NCBI GenBank assembly: GCA_015179045.1 | Contig: WHUZ01000061.1 | Span: 310,001 to 374,000 of the forward strand | Length of the DNA: 64,000 nucleotides | DNA from: Kalaharituber pfeilii | Taxonomy: Eukaryota > Ascomycota > Pezizomycetes > Pezizales > Pezizaceae | Direction: 5' to 3' | Part shown: positions 55,020 through 64,000 of the stretch, piece after piece | Position numbering within the stretch: the stretch's first letter is position 1 | Layout: each line of letters opens with the position of its first letter | Program-made: the position numbers and the translations under genes | The notes under the pieces: generated by a model | Database searches by the model: none | Told to the model about the DNA's origin: nothing | What the model saw: the letters and a program-made list of their open reading frames with translations, nothing else

Positions 55020-55205
55020 CCAATGTTGCCGGTGAAATTGATGTTGCCTGCGAATTCAACACTGCCGGCGAATTCAGCACTGCCGGCGAATTCGGCACTG
55101 CGTTGCCAGCGAAATTGACGTCGCTGGTGGATTTGGCGTTGTTTTTGACGTTACCGGTGAATTTGATACTGCCGGTAAAGTTGACGCTTGCCAGCGAGGT
55201 TGACG
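55020..55205 (-). repeat. In-frame tandem array (15-18 bp units) in LINE-D ORF2
   Basis: Units of the type GCCGGCGAATTCAGCACT and variants with AAATTGA, about ten copies decaying leftward, between endonuclease and RT. On the coding strand it gives a Ser/Asn/Pro/Ala-rich linker (LNSPAVLNSPAVLNS). The frame remains open through it. Confidence 0.75.
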
Positions 55206-56432
55206 CTGCTGGTGGACCCGACGTCTCCTGATGTTTGAAGTTTCTCTGTACAAGGCCTCTCACCTTCTCCTCATCTGTCCTCCATATATCACCATTGTCA
55301 CCTACAAGGTCGCCCATCTTTCCTCTTAACTTCCAAGGGTCTTTTGCTACTCGGATCACATCCCATGGGTCCTTAGAGCTGTTTTCCTCTGTAAACTGTT
55401 CCCAGCACTCCTTTTTCTTTCGCCTTATGATATACTTGAGGGTTTTAACCCGCTCTTTCCACCGTAGGAGTCTGGCTCTCTCCCATGCTTTGGCTCCCTG
55501 TCCCTTCCCCCTCGGCCCTCCTTCCTCACTGCCTTCGCTGCCTCTTCTACCTCCTTATCCCACCACAACTTACTTCTTGATGATGCACGTATCTCCCTCT
55601 TCAGACTCTCTCGAAGCTTGCAGGTCTTCTCATATGCAGTCCCTCCTTCAAGGCTTCGGTACCACTCCCATTGTTCTGAAGCCTTCTTTTGCATGATTTC
55701 TTGGATCAAATCTTCTGCCTTATCCCAATCCACTCCTCTTCTTATTGCAGTTTTGCCTTGGTTGCTACTACAAGTCCCCCAGACTACTGCATGGTCTCCA
55801 CATAACCACTCTGGATCTTCGTTTTGCCATCCAAATTCCCCATACTTCCAGACTAGATCTAGAACACTCTCTCTGACCTGCCCTTCAACTTCTCTTGCCC
55901 ATGTTGAAACCCCTTTTCTTGTTTCCAGAAGCCACCCTGTGCCTTCCAAACCCTCTTTGAGTGCCCTTCCCCTTGGGTCAGGCCCTCTGTCTAGTTTGGA
56001 CCATGCTGGATGGTGTGCATTAAAGTCCCCCAGTAGTACTGTGCTAGACTGCAGGCCTCCTGGGCCTCTCAGCCTTCCCCATCTGTCCATCCAATCCTCC
56101 AAGGTCTCCAAATTCGTATCTGGATGGATATATACTCCTCCCGCTCTGCCACCTCCTTCTACCTCACACCAGACCCACCCTTTCGTCTCTTCAATCACTT
56201 TCCACTCCTGGGTCCCTTTCCTTGCATGAGCCACTACCCTCTTGCCACTTTCAACTCGGCTGATGACCTCATAAGCTGGATGCCTTGTTGTGACCCACTC
56301 TCCTCTCTTCTCTGCAACCCATGCTTCTCCTATAAAATCACATCTACTTTCTCTCTATTTGCCCATTCCAGAATAATATCACTATTTCTGAGAGAACCTC
56401 CAACATTCTGGAATGCCACCTTCATCTTCTGT

Positions 56433-58475
56433 TCAGTAACCATTACGTCGGGACCGCTTCCCTGCTGGCATATAGCTCGCCAGCTCTGGCCCTAGCCCTG
56501 GCCTCTTCAAAGAGTCTCTAGTAGATACAGTTGCACACTCCCTTCGCTGGTGCCCCATACCACCACACTGCCAGCACGTCCTACTGGCTGCTTTGACTCC
56601 CTGTTGTTTCTGACTTTGGTAGGCCCTCGGCGGCTGGTGTGTGCACTCTCTCTGCTGATGTCCCTTCCTGCCACACTGCCAGCATGTTCTTTCGAAGGCT
56701 GCTGCTGGTACCGATACTGGTGTTGGTACCGGTACTGGTAGAGAGCTTGCATTTACTCCTCCTTTAGCGGGTGCAGACCCTCTCACTGCTAGTGGCTTGT
56801 AAACTTCTACCTTTCGGAGGTCATTTCCAAGCTTCACTCCCTCCTTAACTAGTCTTTCTGCTTCCTGTACACTGGTTACCTCAAACTTAACTGCTGTAGT
56901 TCTCATTGTTTGCCATGCGTTCGGACCAACTCTCTCCGGCCATCTCGCTCCGAAAATGCCACTCGTAGTTATGTTTTCTGCTGCAAGGGCCTCATGCAGC
57001 TGTCTTCTATTAGAGAGCCCCTCTACAGGAACTCCCTTCGCGGTTAGGGGAACTGTTCCTGATTGCTCAGCCCAAACATTCAGTAGGTCCCCTCCAAACA
57101 CAGCCTCCAGCTGACACTGTAGTATTCTTATAACTTCTGCTTCTTTCATCTCCCAGGGTGCTTCAATGATACGCCATCTCCTCTCATACCTCGAAACCAT
57201 AGCATTCTCCTTGATACCTACTACTCGGAAAAGCCTTCTCTTTTCCCCTCGTTCTAATGCTCGAAGACCTGTATTTGCTGCTTCTAATTGTTTCTGTTTT
57301 GCTTCCTCTGTTGTACCTACTGATACCTCCTTGTGTAGTGAAATCATCACCCACTTGCGCATCTTAGTAGTGCCAACTACCTGCCAGGAACTACCCTCGG
57401 CTCTGGTTGTACCTGTTTCTGCATGTTCTGCAGCCACTCTGGCCTCCGAAGCCTTTGTAGCAGCTTCCTGTGCCTCCTCTTCTGCTTTCTTTATCTCTGC
57501 GGCTGTGCTACTTTTCTTCTTTATATCATAGACTGCGAGCTCTTTTCTCTTGAGTTCCACATCTGCTTCATCAGCTGCAATTCTCGCAGCCTGCACTATG
57601 TCCAATCTTTGTTTTTCTCGATCTGCTGCCTCTTGAGCATCCTTTTCTGACTTCTTTCGTTGGGCCTGATCCTTTTCTTCCAGAGCTTTCGCTTTTGCTA
57701 AGGCCTTCTCAGCTGCTCTTCTTGCCTCAACCTCACGGTTCCTCTTCTTGACTTCCTTCTCCTTCCGTTTTGCTGCATCCTTTTCCTCAATGGAGGCAAC
57801 TCCTAGCTTGACAACTACACTTGCAAGACTCTCTTCCAGCCTTCTCAGTCTTTGATTGATTGCCCTTGTTTCTCTTGCCTTCTGGTTTTCCTTTTCCTTC
57901 TTCCACCACTTTTCACACTCCCGTAGTGCCTTAACTTTATCTTCATGCTGGTTTTCAATTCTCAAGAAGTCTTCTACTTCTCTCCACCCTTTACCATCAG
58001 CTCCTTTTCGATTCTCAATAATGCCACCTAATCGAGCTGCTGCATCGCCAACCCCTGATGCGCTTCGTGCTGCTCCTGCTCCCTTACGCTTTTCCCATGC
58101 TTCCTTGAGAATCTTGAGGTCATGTAGCAATCGTAGAACTTGGATTGCATCTGCTCCTTCAAGCTCCTCAGGTTCCTCTGCTTCTACTTCTTCTGTTTCT
58201 TCTACTTCCTCTGCTTCCTCCACTTCGCTGCTGTTCTTCAATTCAAGAGTCTCTCTCGCTAGCTGATCTCTAGCCAACTCACTATCACGTTTCCGTTTCC
58301 TGGTACCATCTGCTGTGAGGTGGGTCTCAAAATCTACCTCCATCTGCGCACTGCTTCCAGTTTCCTGTTGGTCGAGACCGCCCTTTCTGTGGTGTGGGGT
58401 CTGAATTGTTTGGGTCACTCTACCACCTACGTAGATAACATCCTCAATATCATCTTCTCTGATAACTCTCCTCAC
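56433..58475 (-). CDS. LINE-D ORF1 (gag-like, coiled coil, two zinc knuckles)
   Basis: A 680-codon open frame (first in-frame codon at 58475; ATG MRRVIREDDIEDVIYVGG). The central half is a long Lys/Glu/Ala-rich coiled coil (about residues 80-400; REVEARRAAEKALAKAKALE). A folded block follows (RYERRWRIIEAPWEMKEAEV), then ERTCWQCGRKGHQQREC and SRTCWQCGGMGHQRREC, two CX2CX4HX4C knuckles. It ends RRNGY. Such proteins bind LINE RNA and form the ribonucleoprotein. It is intact, unlike ORF2. Note it continues to knuckles, whereas the half-LINE ORF1-like frames stop before them. Confidence 0.85.
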   Translation of the reverse strand: MRRVIREDDIEDVIYVGGRVTQTIQTPHHRKGGLDQQETGSSAQMEVDFETHLTADGTRKRKRDSELARDQLARETLELKNSSEVEEAEEVEETEEVEAEEPEELEGADAIQVLRLLHDLKILKEAWEKRKGAGAARSASGVGDAAARLGGIIENRKGADGKGWREVEDFLRIENQHEDKVKALRECEKWWKKEKENQKARETRAINQRLRRLEESLASVVVKLGVASIEEKDAAKRKEKEVKKRNREVEARRAAEKALAKAKALEEKDQAQRKKSEKDAQEAADREKQRLDIVQAARIAADEADVELKRKELAVYDIKKKSSTAAEIKKAEEEAQEAATKASEARVAAEHAETGTTRAEGSSWQVVGTTKMRKWVMISLHKEVSVGTTEEAKQKQLEAANTGLRALERGEKRRLFRVVGIKENAMVSRYERRWRIIEAPWEMKEAEVIRILQCQLEAVFGGDLLNVWAEQSGTVPLTAKGVPVEGLSNRRQLHEALAAENITTSGIFGARWPERVGPNAWQTMRTTAVKFEVTSVQEAERLVKEGVKLGNDLRKVEVYKPLAVRGSAPAKGGVNASSLPVPVPTPVSVPAAAFERTCWQCGRKGHQQRECTHQPPRAYQSQKQQGVKAASRTCWQCGGMGHQRRECATVSTRDSLKRPGLGPELASYMPAGKRSRRNGY

Positions 58476-59317
58476 CTCATTTCCTTGCTCAGCCTCTCCC
58501 TCCTGTATCGCGATTCCCTCCCTGATAATATGTGCTCATTCAGCCCATGCTGCTTCACTCGCTGTATGTGCTATAAACTGTTGGCCAACCTCTGCTTGGC
58601 TCCATACTTCATGTACTCCTACTGCCCCCGTTGCAGTCAAGAGGGCTGCTGCATTCCTTACAGCCTGCTGGAGGGCGTCCTCCACCTTTGCAGTCTGGTA
58701 TCCTGTGAATTGGCACCACTCTGTGGCCCCTTCTACATCGAATTGCCTACCTCCAGTGATTACTGTAAACCTCTTTTCCCACTCCTTTACTGGGCGAAAC
58801 AGCCCCACATTCCCTTCGCTTTCCATTCTAGATATCATTCTGCCTGCCTCTTTCTTTCCCTTTCCTTTATCTTGCCCCATAATTCTTCTGCTGCCAAACT
58901 CCTGTAGTCAATGTTAGCCTCTGGTCGTTAAGGCAGCGTGTTGTTTGGTGCTTGCAAGCGTCCCGTTAGTGCGGCTCTCGGTTGCAAACGGCGCGTTGTA
59001 TTTCTTTGTCGCAGTGTCTCCTGTGCTGCTTTAATATACTTGGCGTAAAGAAGGAGTAGAACAATGGATTCTGATCACGTCCACTGCTCTCCCACCTCTG
59101 CCAAACGCTGTGGCTCAATTCCGTAGAAAAGGCCGAAATACTTGCTCGGGCGGTCCCGAGCTTCACGTTGATGTAGTTTTCGATGCGGGGCACCCCTCGG
59201 TTGCTGCCCTGCCTTGGCGAGCAGCCGCATGCGGGGTCATGTGATATAAAAAAAAAAAACCCTCGGTTGCGGTGTCGCGACCAAGTGGTAGAATCGGTGT
59301 TCGAAAGAAAGGATGTT
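58476..59317 (-). promoter_or_regulatory. LINE-D 5' UTR (probable internal promoter region)
   Basis: Between ORF1 and the element's 5' border. A minus frame at 58536-58880 (RQFDVEGATEWCQFTGYQTA) is coding-like and might be an upstream or N-terminal ORF1 segment. No promoter motif can be proved. A nano-retroposon sits at 59205-59259. Confidence 0.4.
59205..59259 (+). mobile_element. Nano-retroposon, tail-B family
   Basis: A 55-bp insertion: TGCCCTGCCTTGGCGA, then GCATGCGGGGTCATGTGATA and about 13 A. Duplicated target CCCTCGGTTGC (59194-59204 and 59260-59270). Confidence 0.95.
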
Positions 59318-59763
59318 GGATTAAGGGTCTCGAAGCGTAGTCTGAGTCTCAAAGTCTTGATATTGGGTAGTAGTAAAGAGAAAAGAATTTCAAGAGGATA
59401 GAGATCATAGAGAGGCCTGTATATACACTCTTAAAATATGCAACTTATCTTCTAGAGACCTTGAGAGATATTAAACATAAAAGACTTGATATAGGTCTAT
59501 GTAATTGAACCACTTTTTATATTTATAGAAGTTGTTGGCAGTTGGAATAAGCTCCGAGTCTCAATTTATTACCATATTAGGTATTTACAGTTTATGAAAC
59601 CCGGCGCTGGCTGAGCATTTTAGCGAGCTGTCAAGAGAAACACTAGCGTTATCTTGGCTGTCTTAAGCTCGCGGCAGAGCTCGAGCTCATGCCAGGCCAG
59701 CTCGAGCCAGCTCAAGCTCAAGATCAGTCGGGCTCGAGCTGGCTCGGCTCGTGCCGCTCACTA

Positions 59764-61069
59764 CTTCGTCAGGAATTCGAATTACTGGTCCGCCATATTG
59801 CGCCATTTCTTGCTCGATGAAGTATTGCGTCGTCATAGTAATGTCTTCTCCTTTTCTACCGCTAGATCCAGTCTTCCCGCCTTTCTTGCGCGCCTGTTGT
59901 CCCTGATTTATTGATCCACGGGGCTGGTCGCTTTGCCAATTTTGGGAACTACGTATATTCGTACGGCTAAAGAATGGCTTCACTATCGGCGCACAAACTG
60001 TGATAATAGCAATGTTGACCTCGATCCTAGCTCAGTGTCAGTAGAGCAGGAAGTAATACCTCACGGTGAGAAAGAATGTACATGGACCAGGTATGGGACT
60101 TAACCGTCGCCCATGTAGGATCGGTTTCGGTACCAAAGTTGAAAAGGGTCGTCATTCGCACGAACGAGGCAATAGTGACACTGCGGGAAGAAGAATTGTC
60201 AGCAATCTAGAAATGGTATAATACGCTCCCCGATAAGGTCTGAGATCTACAGTGAGGAATGAGCATACAACAATCCACACGCAAATAAGACTGCGAGTTG
60301 TATTTTCTTCCGTAAGACAAGATTGAGGCTGAAGACAGCCCGAATAGGGAGTACCAGTGCCGCAACATCCATAATCACAGATATTGAGGCATTAGCGAGG
60401 TAAAGTATTTTCAAATTCAAACATTTGCCACCTGGAATCGATCGATCCCAGAAGTAAGGTATCGGAGCGCATGAGAAGATGCCGAGCATCATGAACACAA
60501 TCCAGAACACAGAGTTGAGCCCAAAATAGCCCCAGCACCATGCATTCAAGTAACGAGACAATGACAGTCGCCGGAAGAATAGTATGAGCGATGATTTAAT
60601 GACGAATATCAGACTAACGTAGACGAGAACTGCGCTGTAAGCAAGCTGGACGGAGTCATAAGCATTGACACTATATGGGCACGAAGTGTACGTGAAGAAG
60701 GTCGTTTTAGATACCTTTAAAAATATCGTGGAGTTTGTCGGATCAACGTATTCAATATGCCGCCCCAGGCCGTAGTTCGTCGTGACACAGACAAGTGATG
60801 TTTCAGCGATGTTCAGCACCTGTTGTATGGATTGATCCATCAGAAAGATCCAAAGGGTATGGGACATCAAATTTCGTGGAACAACAATTGAGGTCAAGTC
60901 TACTTACCATTGAAGTGATCATGAAGGCATCGTCTAATCCTAAGCCCTGCCTCGTCATCCGTAGTCTCACCCATAGCCGTAGCATGACAACGGAACATGA
61001 GACAGCGCAAAGCGTAATGACAGCTCCAAAGAGTCGAGGAGCGTGGTTGATATTTTCCCGAACTTGCAT
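59764..61069 (-). pseudogene. Fungal rhodopsin-like seven-helix membrane protein, 3' end displaced by hAT
   Basis: Minus-strand exons: 60908-61069 (start ATG at 61069, MQVRENINHAPRLFGAVITL), 60269-60819, 60082-60180 and 59764-60026. Several hydrophobic helices are clear (LFGAVITLCAVSCSVVMLRL; YSAVLVYVSLIFVIKSSLIL; FWIVFMMLGIFSCAPI; ISVIMDVAALVLPIRAVF; IQLAVLFACGL). The order YxxxLxYxxxxFxIKxSxL, then WS(M)IEVNIAIITVCAP, is that of the fungal integral membrane 'rhodopsin domain' family (function unknown, often near secondary-metabolite genes). The cytoplasmic tail is cut at PDE by the hAT. The hAT end supplies a substitute tail (VSGTSRASSSPTDLELELAR) and stop at about 59690, so a slightly altered protein could still be made. 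Confidence 0.8.
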
Positions 61070-61404
61070 TTTAAGGTACGATTCCGGAAGAAAAGGAACA
61101 ACAGAAAGTGTGTGGAACACCACAGATTTATAAATTTGCCCAGTTGAAAAGCAACGCCCTGAAATGCTTACCCAACTCCAGCTATTTGATCCTTGTTAAC
61201 TGGCAGTAGTTGAGCAAGTGGCCTCATATCGAAGACATCGCTAGCTTTTGTGAAACAGCAAGGCGACATCATACCCTCTACCACGCGTGACACACTACCT
61301 AATACGCTCAAACGCTACTCTGACAATGGAAAAATGTAGGCAATATTGGATCGCCGAGAATTGCGTCGGCTGACAGAGGGACTTTTGATTACTGTCTTTG
61401 ACCA

Positions 61405-61834
61405 CTCAATGGGACAGACCGTTCAATAGGACAGCTAAACCTATGTCAGCTGGAGAGATCGTGTCATGGGTATGGATCTGTGCTATGCGGTCAGTGCGAC
61501 AAGCAGAGTTAATTTTTTTTTTTTTTTTTTTTTTTTTGTTTCACATAACCCCGCTTGCAGCTACTCGCCATGGCAGGGCCAAGCAGAGTTAAATAAGCAA
61601 CGTGGTGGTAAACATGATCGCAAAGTACTCAGTAAAGGCTCGGATTGTGATCTCTGAGCTTATTGCACAGCGCAAAATAATAGAAACAGATCAAGAGAAA
61701 CAAAGGTGGCAAAAGCAGTAGCCCGAGCTCCCAAGCGAGCAGTCTGCATCTGAGCAAATACCCCGGCCCCCCTGTATCTAGTCCAAATTTATCTTAGTTT
61801 TAGTCTGTCCCATTGAACGGTCTGTCTCATTGAG
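61405..61834. mobile_element. Inverted-repeat MITE, 430 bp
   Basis: Ends CTCAATGGGACAGACCGTTC and (inverted) CTCAATGAGACAGACCGTTC, each followed by AATRGGACAG and a TAAAC-like step, about 38 bp per arm. The duplication was not resolved. Interior non-coding; it contains the nano-retroposon 61513-61579. Confidence 0.75.
61513..61579 (-). mobile_element. Nano-retroposon, tail-B family
   Basis: A 67-bp insertion; duplicated target CAAGCAGAGTTAA (61500-61512 and 61580-61592). Confidence 0.95.
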
Positions 61835-62061
61835 AGTACTCGGGGTAGGGGTAAGTCTTCAGAAGTGCAAAAAGATGCATACAATGTGACAGGGATGTTG
61901 GTTGGGTAATACTTGTTGCCACAGGCATATCCTACATGCTTCGCATCGCTACATGATTTAACGTTTATTTTCAACCAACTCGCACAACACCATTTCCCAG
62001 TCACAGCCTCGAATCCCTCTAAGGCCTCATACAATAGTGAAATGAAAATCCGAGCTGGCTG

Positions 62062-63650
62062 CAGGCAGGATGCCAAAGGACTGGCAACTCAGCAAGGTCA
62101 TCATGATCCCGAAATCTGGTCGAGATCTGAAGCAAGCGAAGAGCTGGAGGCCTATTCAACTTATCAATTGTGTTGGAGAACTGATGGAGAAGGTGGTTGC
62201 TGATGACTTGCAGGAAGCTGGATTGTTCCATCACGGGCAGTTTGGTGGAGTGAGAGGCAGGGCCGCGATTGATGCCTTGTTCCGGGCAGTCGTGAAGAGC
62301 CAGAGAGCTCTGGTACGCGGTGGTGGGGCAGTGTGAATCATGGAGGATCTCAAGGGGGGTTGTGGGAACACACGTTGGAATGTGGACAAGAAGCGAGTAC
62401 AGGGTTCCCTAGCTGAGAAGTGGCTGCCCTGGCTGGAGAACTTCTTCCGGGAGCGAGAGTTTGAGATGGAATGGGATGAACAGGTGAGGGGCAATGGCAG
62501 GTCTAACGTAGGTGTACCACAAGGCTTGCCCTTATCCCTAGTCACGTTCCTCATCTACATGGCACCAATTCTGGAAGAGATGGAGACAAAGGTAGCTGCA
62601 GCAGTGAAAGAGTACGAAGTGGAGCTGCCCTCATTTGTGGATGACATGAACTGTGTCATTTTGGATTGGGGAGGAGGAAAGGATATGAGGAGAATTGGGG
62701 AGAGAATCGCAGGAGTAGTCAGGGAGGTTGCAGAGGCGCATGGCCTACCACTGGAGACCTCAAAGGAGGAGGTTCTAGTTATTGGTGAAAAAGTCAAGAG
62801 GAGGGCAGATGTTGAGAGGTGCAAGTGGTTAGGTGTGATATGCGATAGCACCCTCAACTTCGACCATCTCTGGAAAAGCCGGATCGAGAAAGCCAGGAAG
62901 CTCCTAGGTGCCTTGTCTGGGTTAGGCAATTTGCAATGGGGCATGAGCCCGCTTTCATGGAGAAAGGCATATATAGGCATTGTACGGGCAGTGGCACTGT
63001 GGGGGGCGGAAATTGGGTGGAGGGGACAGAAGCAGTGGAGAGAGGAGTTCGAGAGGGTCCAATATCAGGCTCTTTGCAATTGCACAGGGGCGGTTCAAGG
63101 AGCGGCAAGAGGGAAGGTGGAAGCAATCGCAGGCGTTGAGAATGTGAGTACAATTCTAGATCAGAGCCAGGCGAAATATGCCCTAAGATCCATACGGGAG
63201 GCTACAGGAGTAGGGGACCTATGCCCGAGAGCTTTAGAGGGGTTGCAGCCACAGACCCAGACCGGGAAGGCGAGAAGCGAGGAACTGGAGAGACTTTCTA
63301 GCACATGCCACAGAGAAAAATGACGGCTTTGAGTCAGTAGCAGGTACGATTTGCAGCACACTTGAGGTCGATGGGGGCGAGAAAGTGTGCTGGGGGCAAG
63401 ACGTTCAACCACTTGGAACAGAAATCGAGGTCACTGACCTTAAGCTGGGCAAGGAGGACGCTCCAGCCAATTGGGAAAAAGGCTAATCAGCAAGGTCAAG
63501 GGCGATTCCATAGCCATAATTCACAGATGGCAAGCCGCAGTGAGGAAGGAGGGTTGGAGGTGGATGGCGCTGGAAGCAGGTAGTGGCAGGAGAGTCAGAA
63601 GGGTCCCCGTGGGTCGGCACCAAGGCTACTGTGTGGGATGGTGCATACAA
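62062..63650 (+). pseudogene. LINE-D ORF2 fragment, second copy
   Basis: Starts at MPKDWQLSKVIMIPKSGRD and follows the RT of the 52.3-59.3 kb element: LINCVGELMEKVVADDLQEA, GVPQGLPLSLVTFLIYM and SFVDDMNCVILDW. RT and thumb are open from 62340 to 63323, with a stop at 62336 and frameshifts after. The start of RNase H is seen to about 63643 (VWDGA), where similarity ends without a 3' UTR or A-tail. Both ends are truncated. The plus-strand orientation is opposite to the other copy. Confidence 0.8.
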
Positions 63651-64000
63651 AAGTTCTGAAGACTTTTCGACAAAAAGTTATACCGTCTCCACTTTCGACC
63701 CCCCTGTCCAGTTTGCGTACATTAATGCATGCATACCTTTTCTAGGTATTTTCCCCCACCCCCGAGTACATTACGACAAGCAGTGACTGGCCTTCCGATC
63801 GGGAAGCCCTTCATACCACCACCTACTCCCATACCTCCCGCCACTGGGGTTCCATCAGGCTGTATCCTAGACAGAGATCCTTGAGAGAGGACCCACTTCG
63901 CTTTGCTCGGGGGTCGATACATTGTGAGCCGGGGTAATGGGGGGTTTTAGCGTGTTGATGACTGCGGAGAGATTAAGCGAGCCAATGATGATTTTTTTTC
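63651..64000. other. Right edge, nothing recognised
   Basis: No gene. The window ends in ATGATGATTTTTTTTC, which could be the start of another T-tract retroposon, but the sequence stops there. Confidence 0.35.

Larger units (their letters stand above)
52560..56443 (-). pseudogene. LINE-D ORF2: endonuclease, RT, RNase H, knuckle
   Basis: ORF2 starts with ATG at 56443, overlapping the last 11 nt of ORF1 in another frame. The endonuclease part has VAFQNVGGSLRNSD, VLLGDFNAHHPAWS and CGDHAVVW. RT has SSRSAAGPDGISYRFI, SWRPIQLINCVGKLMEKVV, HGQFGGVRGRSAIDALF, GVPQGSPLSPVVFLIY and SFVDDMNCV (active site FVDD). RNase H has AIFTDGSRSEEGG, LADSQAAI and LAWVKAHVGIEGNEKADELA; the knuckle is CTCGEAWSAEHVVFRC. 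Frameshifts fall near 56335, 54480, 53490 and 53130-53170, and a nano-retroposon interrupts RT. It corresponds to the LINE-D copy at 62062-63650. Confidence 0.85.
52338..59317 (-). mobile_element. LINE-D, near full-length Tad1-like element
   Basis: A 6,980-bp minus-strand insertion with a 14-bp duplication, GGATTAAGGGTCTC (52324-52337 and 59318-59331). From its 5' end (right): a ~840-bp 5' UTR, ORF1 (58475-56433), overlapping ORF2 (from 56443) with endonuclease, RT, RNase H and zinc knuckle, a 3' UTR, a hairpin tail related to tail B and a ~22-nt T run (A tail). Frameshifts in ORF2, two nano-retroposons and an internal tandem array show it is no longer active. Confidence 0.9.
51181..59763. 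mobile_element. hAT transposon (8.6 kb including nested LINE-D)
   Basis: Ends TAGTGAGCGGCACGAGC (51181) and its inverted copy (to 59763), with a perfect 8-bp duplication CTTCGTCA (51173-51180 and 59764-59771). Subterminal DNA at both ends is full of GAGCTCGAGCC-type repeats. Transposase relics lie at 51290-52200. A 7-kb LINE-D (52338-59317) and a nano-retroposon are nested inside; without them the element is about 1.5 kb. It lies in the C-terminal coding region of the rhodopsin-like gene. Confidence is high because ends and duplication agree. Confidence 0.9.

Noticed and set aside
55618..56229. 203-codon plus-strand frame as a gene
   Set aside because: Antisense to the LINE-D endonuclease domain, with no motifs of its own.
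5597..61579. Nano-retroposons as tRNA-derived SINEs
   Set aside because: I could find no A-box or B-box (GGTTCGA..CC) and no tRNA-like fold; the whole element is LINE tail.
1..64000. tRNA or rRNA genes
   Set aside because: I looked for tRNA cloverleaf signatures and conserved rRNA segments while reading and saw none; a covariance-model scan would be decisive.

Overview
The window looks like nuclear DNA of a filamentous ascomycete fungus with a transposon-swollen genome. The evidence is short GT-AG introns, two NACHT (STAND/NLR-like) genes of fungal type, a fungal rhodopsin-like seven-helix membrane protein, a secreted TAP-type alpha/beta hydrolase, and Tad1-like LINEs, Gypsy, hAT, MULE and pogo/Fot1 relics. 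The species cannot be named from the sequence. Most of the 64 kb is nested mobile DNA; five or six host genes sit between or inside the insertions, and only two look intact.

Layout. 1-2.0 kb: decayed MULE transposase. 2.2-15.2 kb: one old LINE (LINE-E) cut into five pieces by a truncated LINE-B, a Gypsy element (itself hit by a MULE-type MITE, four tiny retroposons and a hAT end), a solo LTR and a LINE-A that carries a 1.1-kb inverted-repeat element. 15.4-16.7 kb: second LINE-A relic. 18.9-21.0 kb: hypothetical gene with two retroposon insertions. 21.8-25.6 kb: LINE-B/C relics, solo LTRs and a hAT MITE with GGCC-rich arrays. 26.2-26.8 kb: pogo-like MITE. 28.4-30.3 kb: intact hydrolase gene. 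31.2-31.8 kb: RNase H-like gene. 32.1-34.4 kb: NACHT gene truncated by a hAT copy. 35.0-36.5 kb: small LTR-LTR (TRIM-like) element. 36.8-37.5 kb: AT-rich foldback. 39.8-40.3 kb: second pogo-like MITE. 42.5-47.8 kb: NACHT-ankyrin gene with three transposons in its introns. 47.9-49.4 kb: LINE-B. 50.2-61.1 kb: rhodopsin-like gene split by a half-LINE and by an 8.6-kb hAT that contains a 7-kb full-length LINE-D. 61.4-61.8 kb: inverted-repeat MITE. 62.1-63.6 kb: second LINE-D.

The unifying observation is a swarm of very short retroposons (about 45-72 bp). Each is little more than the 3' hairpin and poly-A tail of a resident LINE, and most have a perfect 9-14 bp target-site duplication. Two tail families exist: A (LINE-A and the half-LINEs) and B (LINE-B/D). 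They lie in other transposons, in introns and in genes. Longer tail-A elements ('half-LINEs') carry an ORF1-like reading frame joined directly to the same tail. The LINEs probably supply the reverse transcriptase for both.
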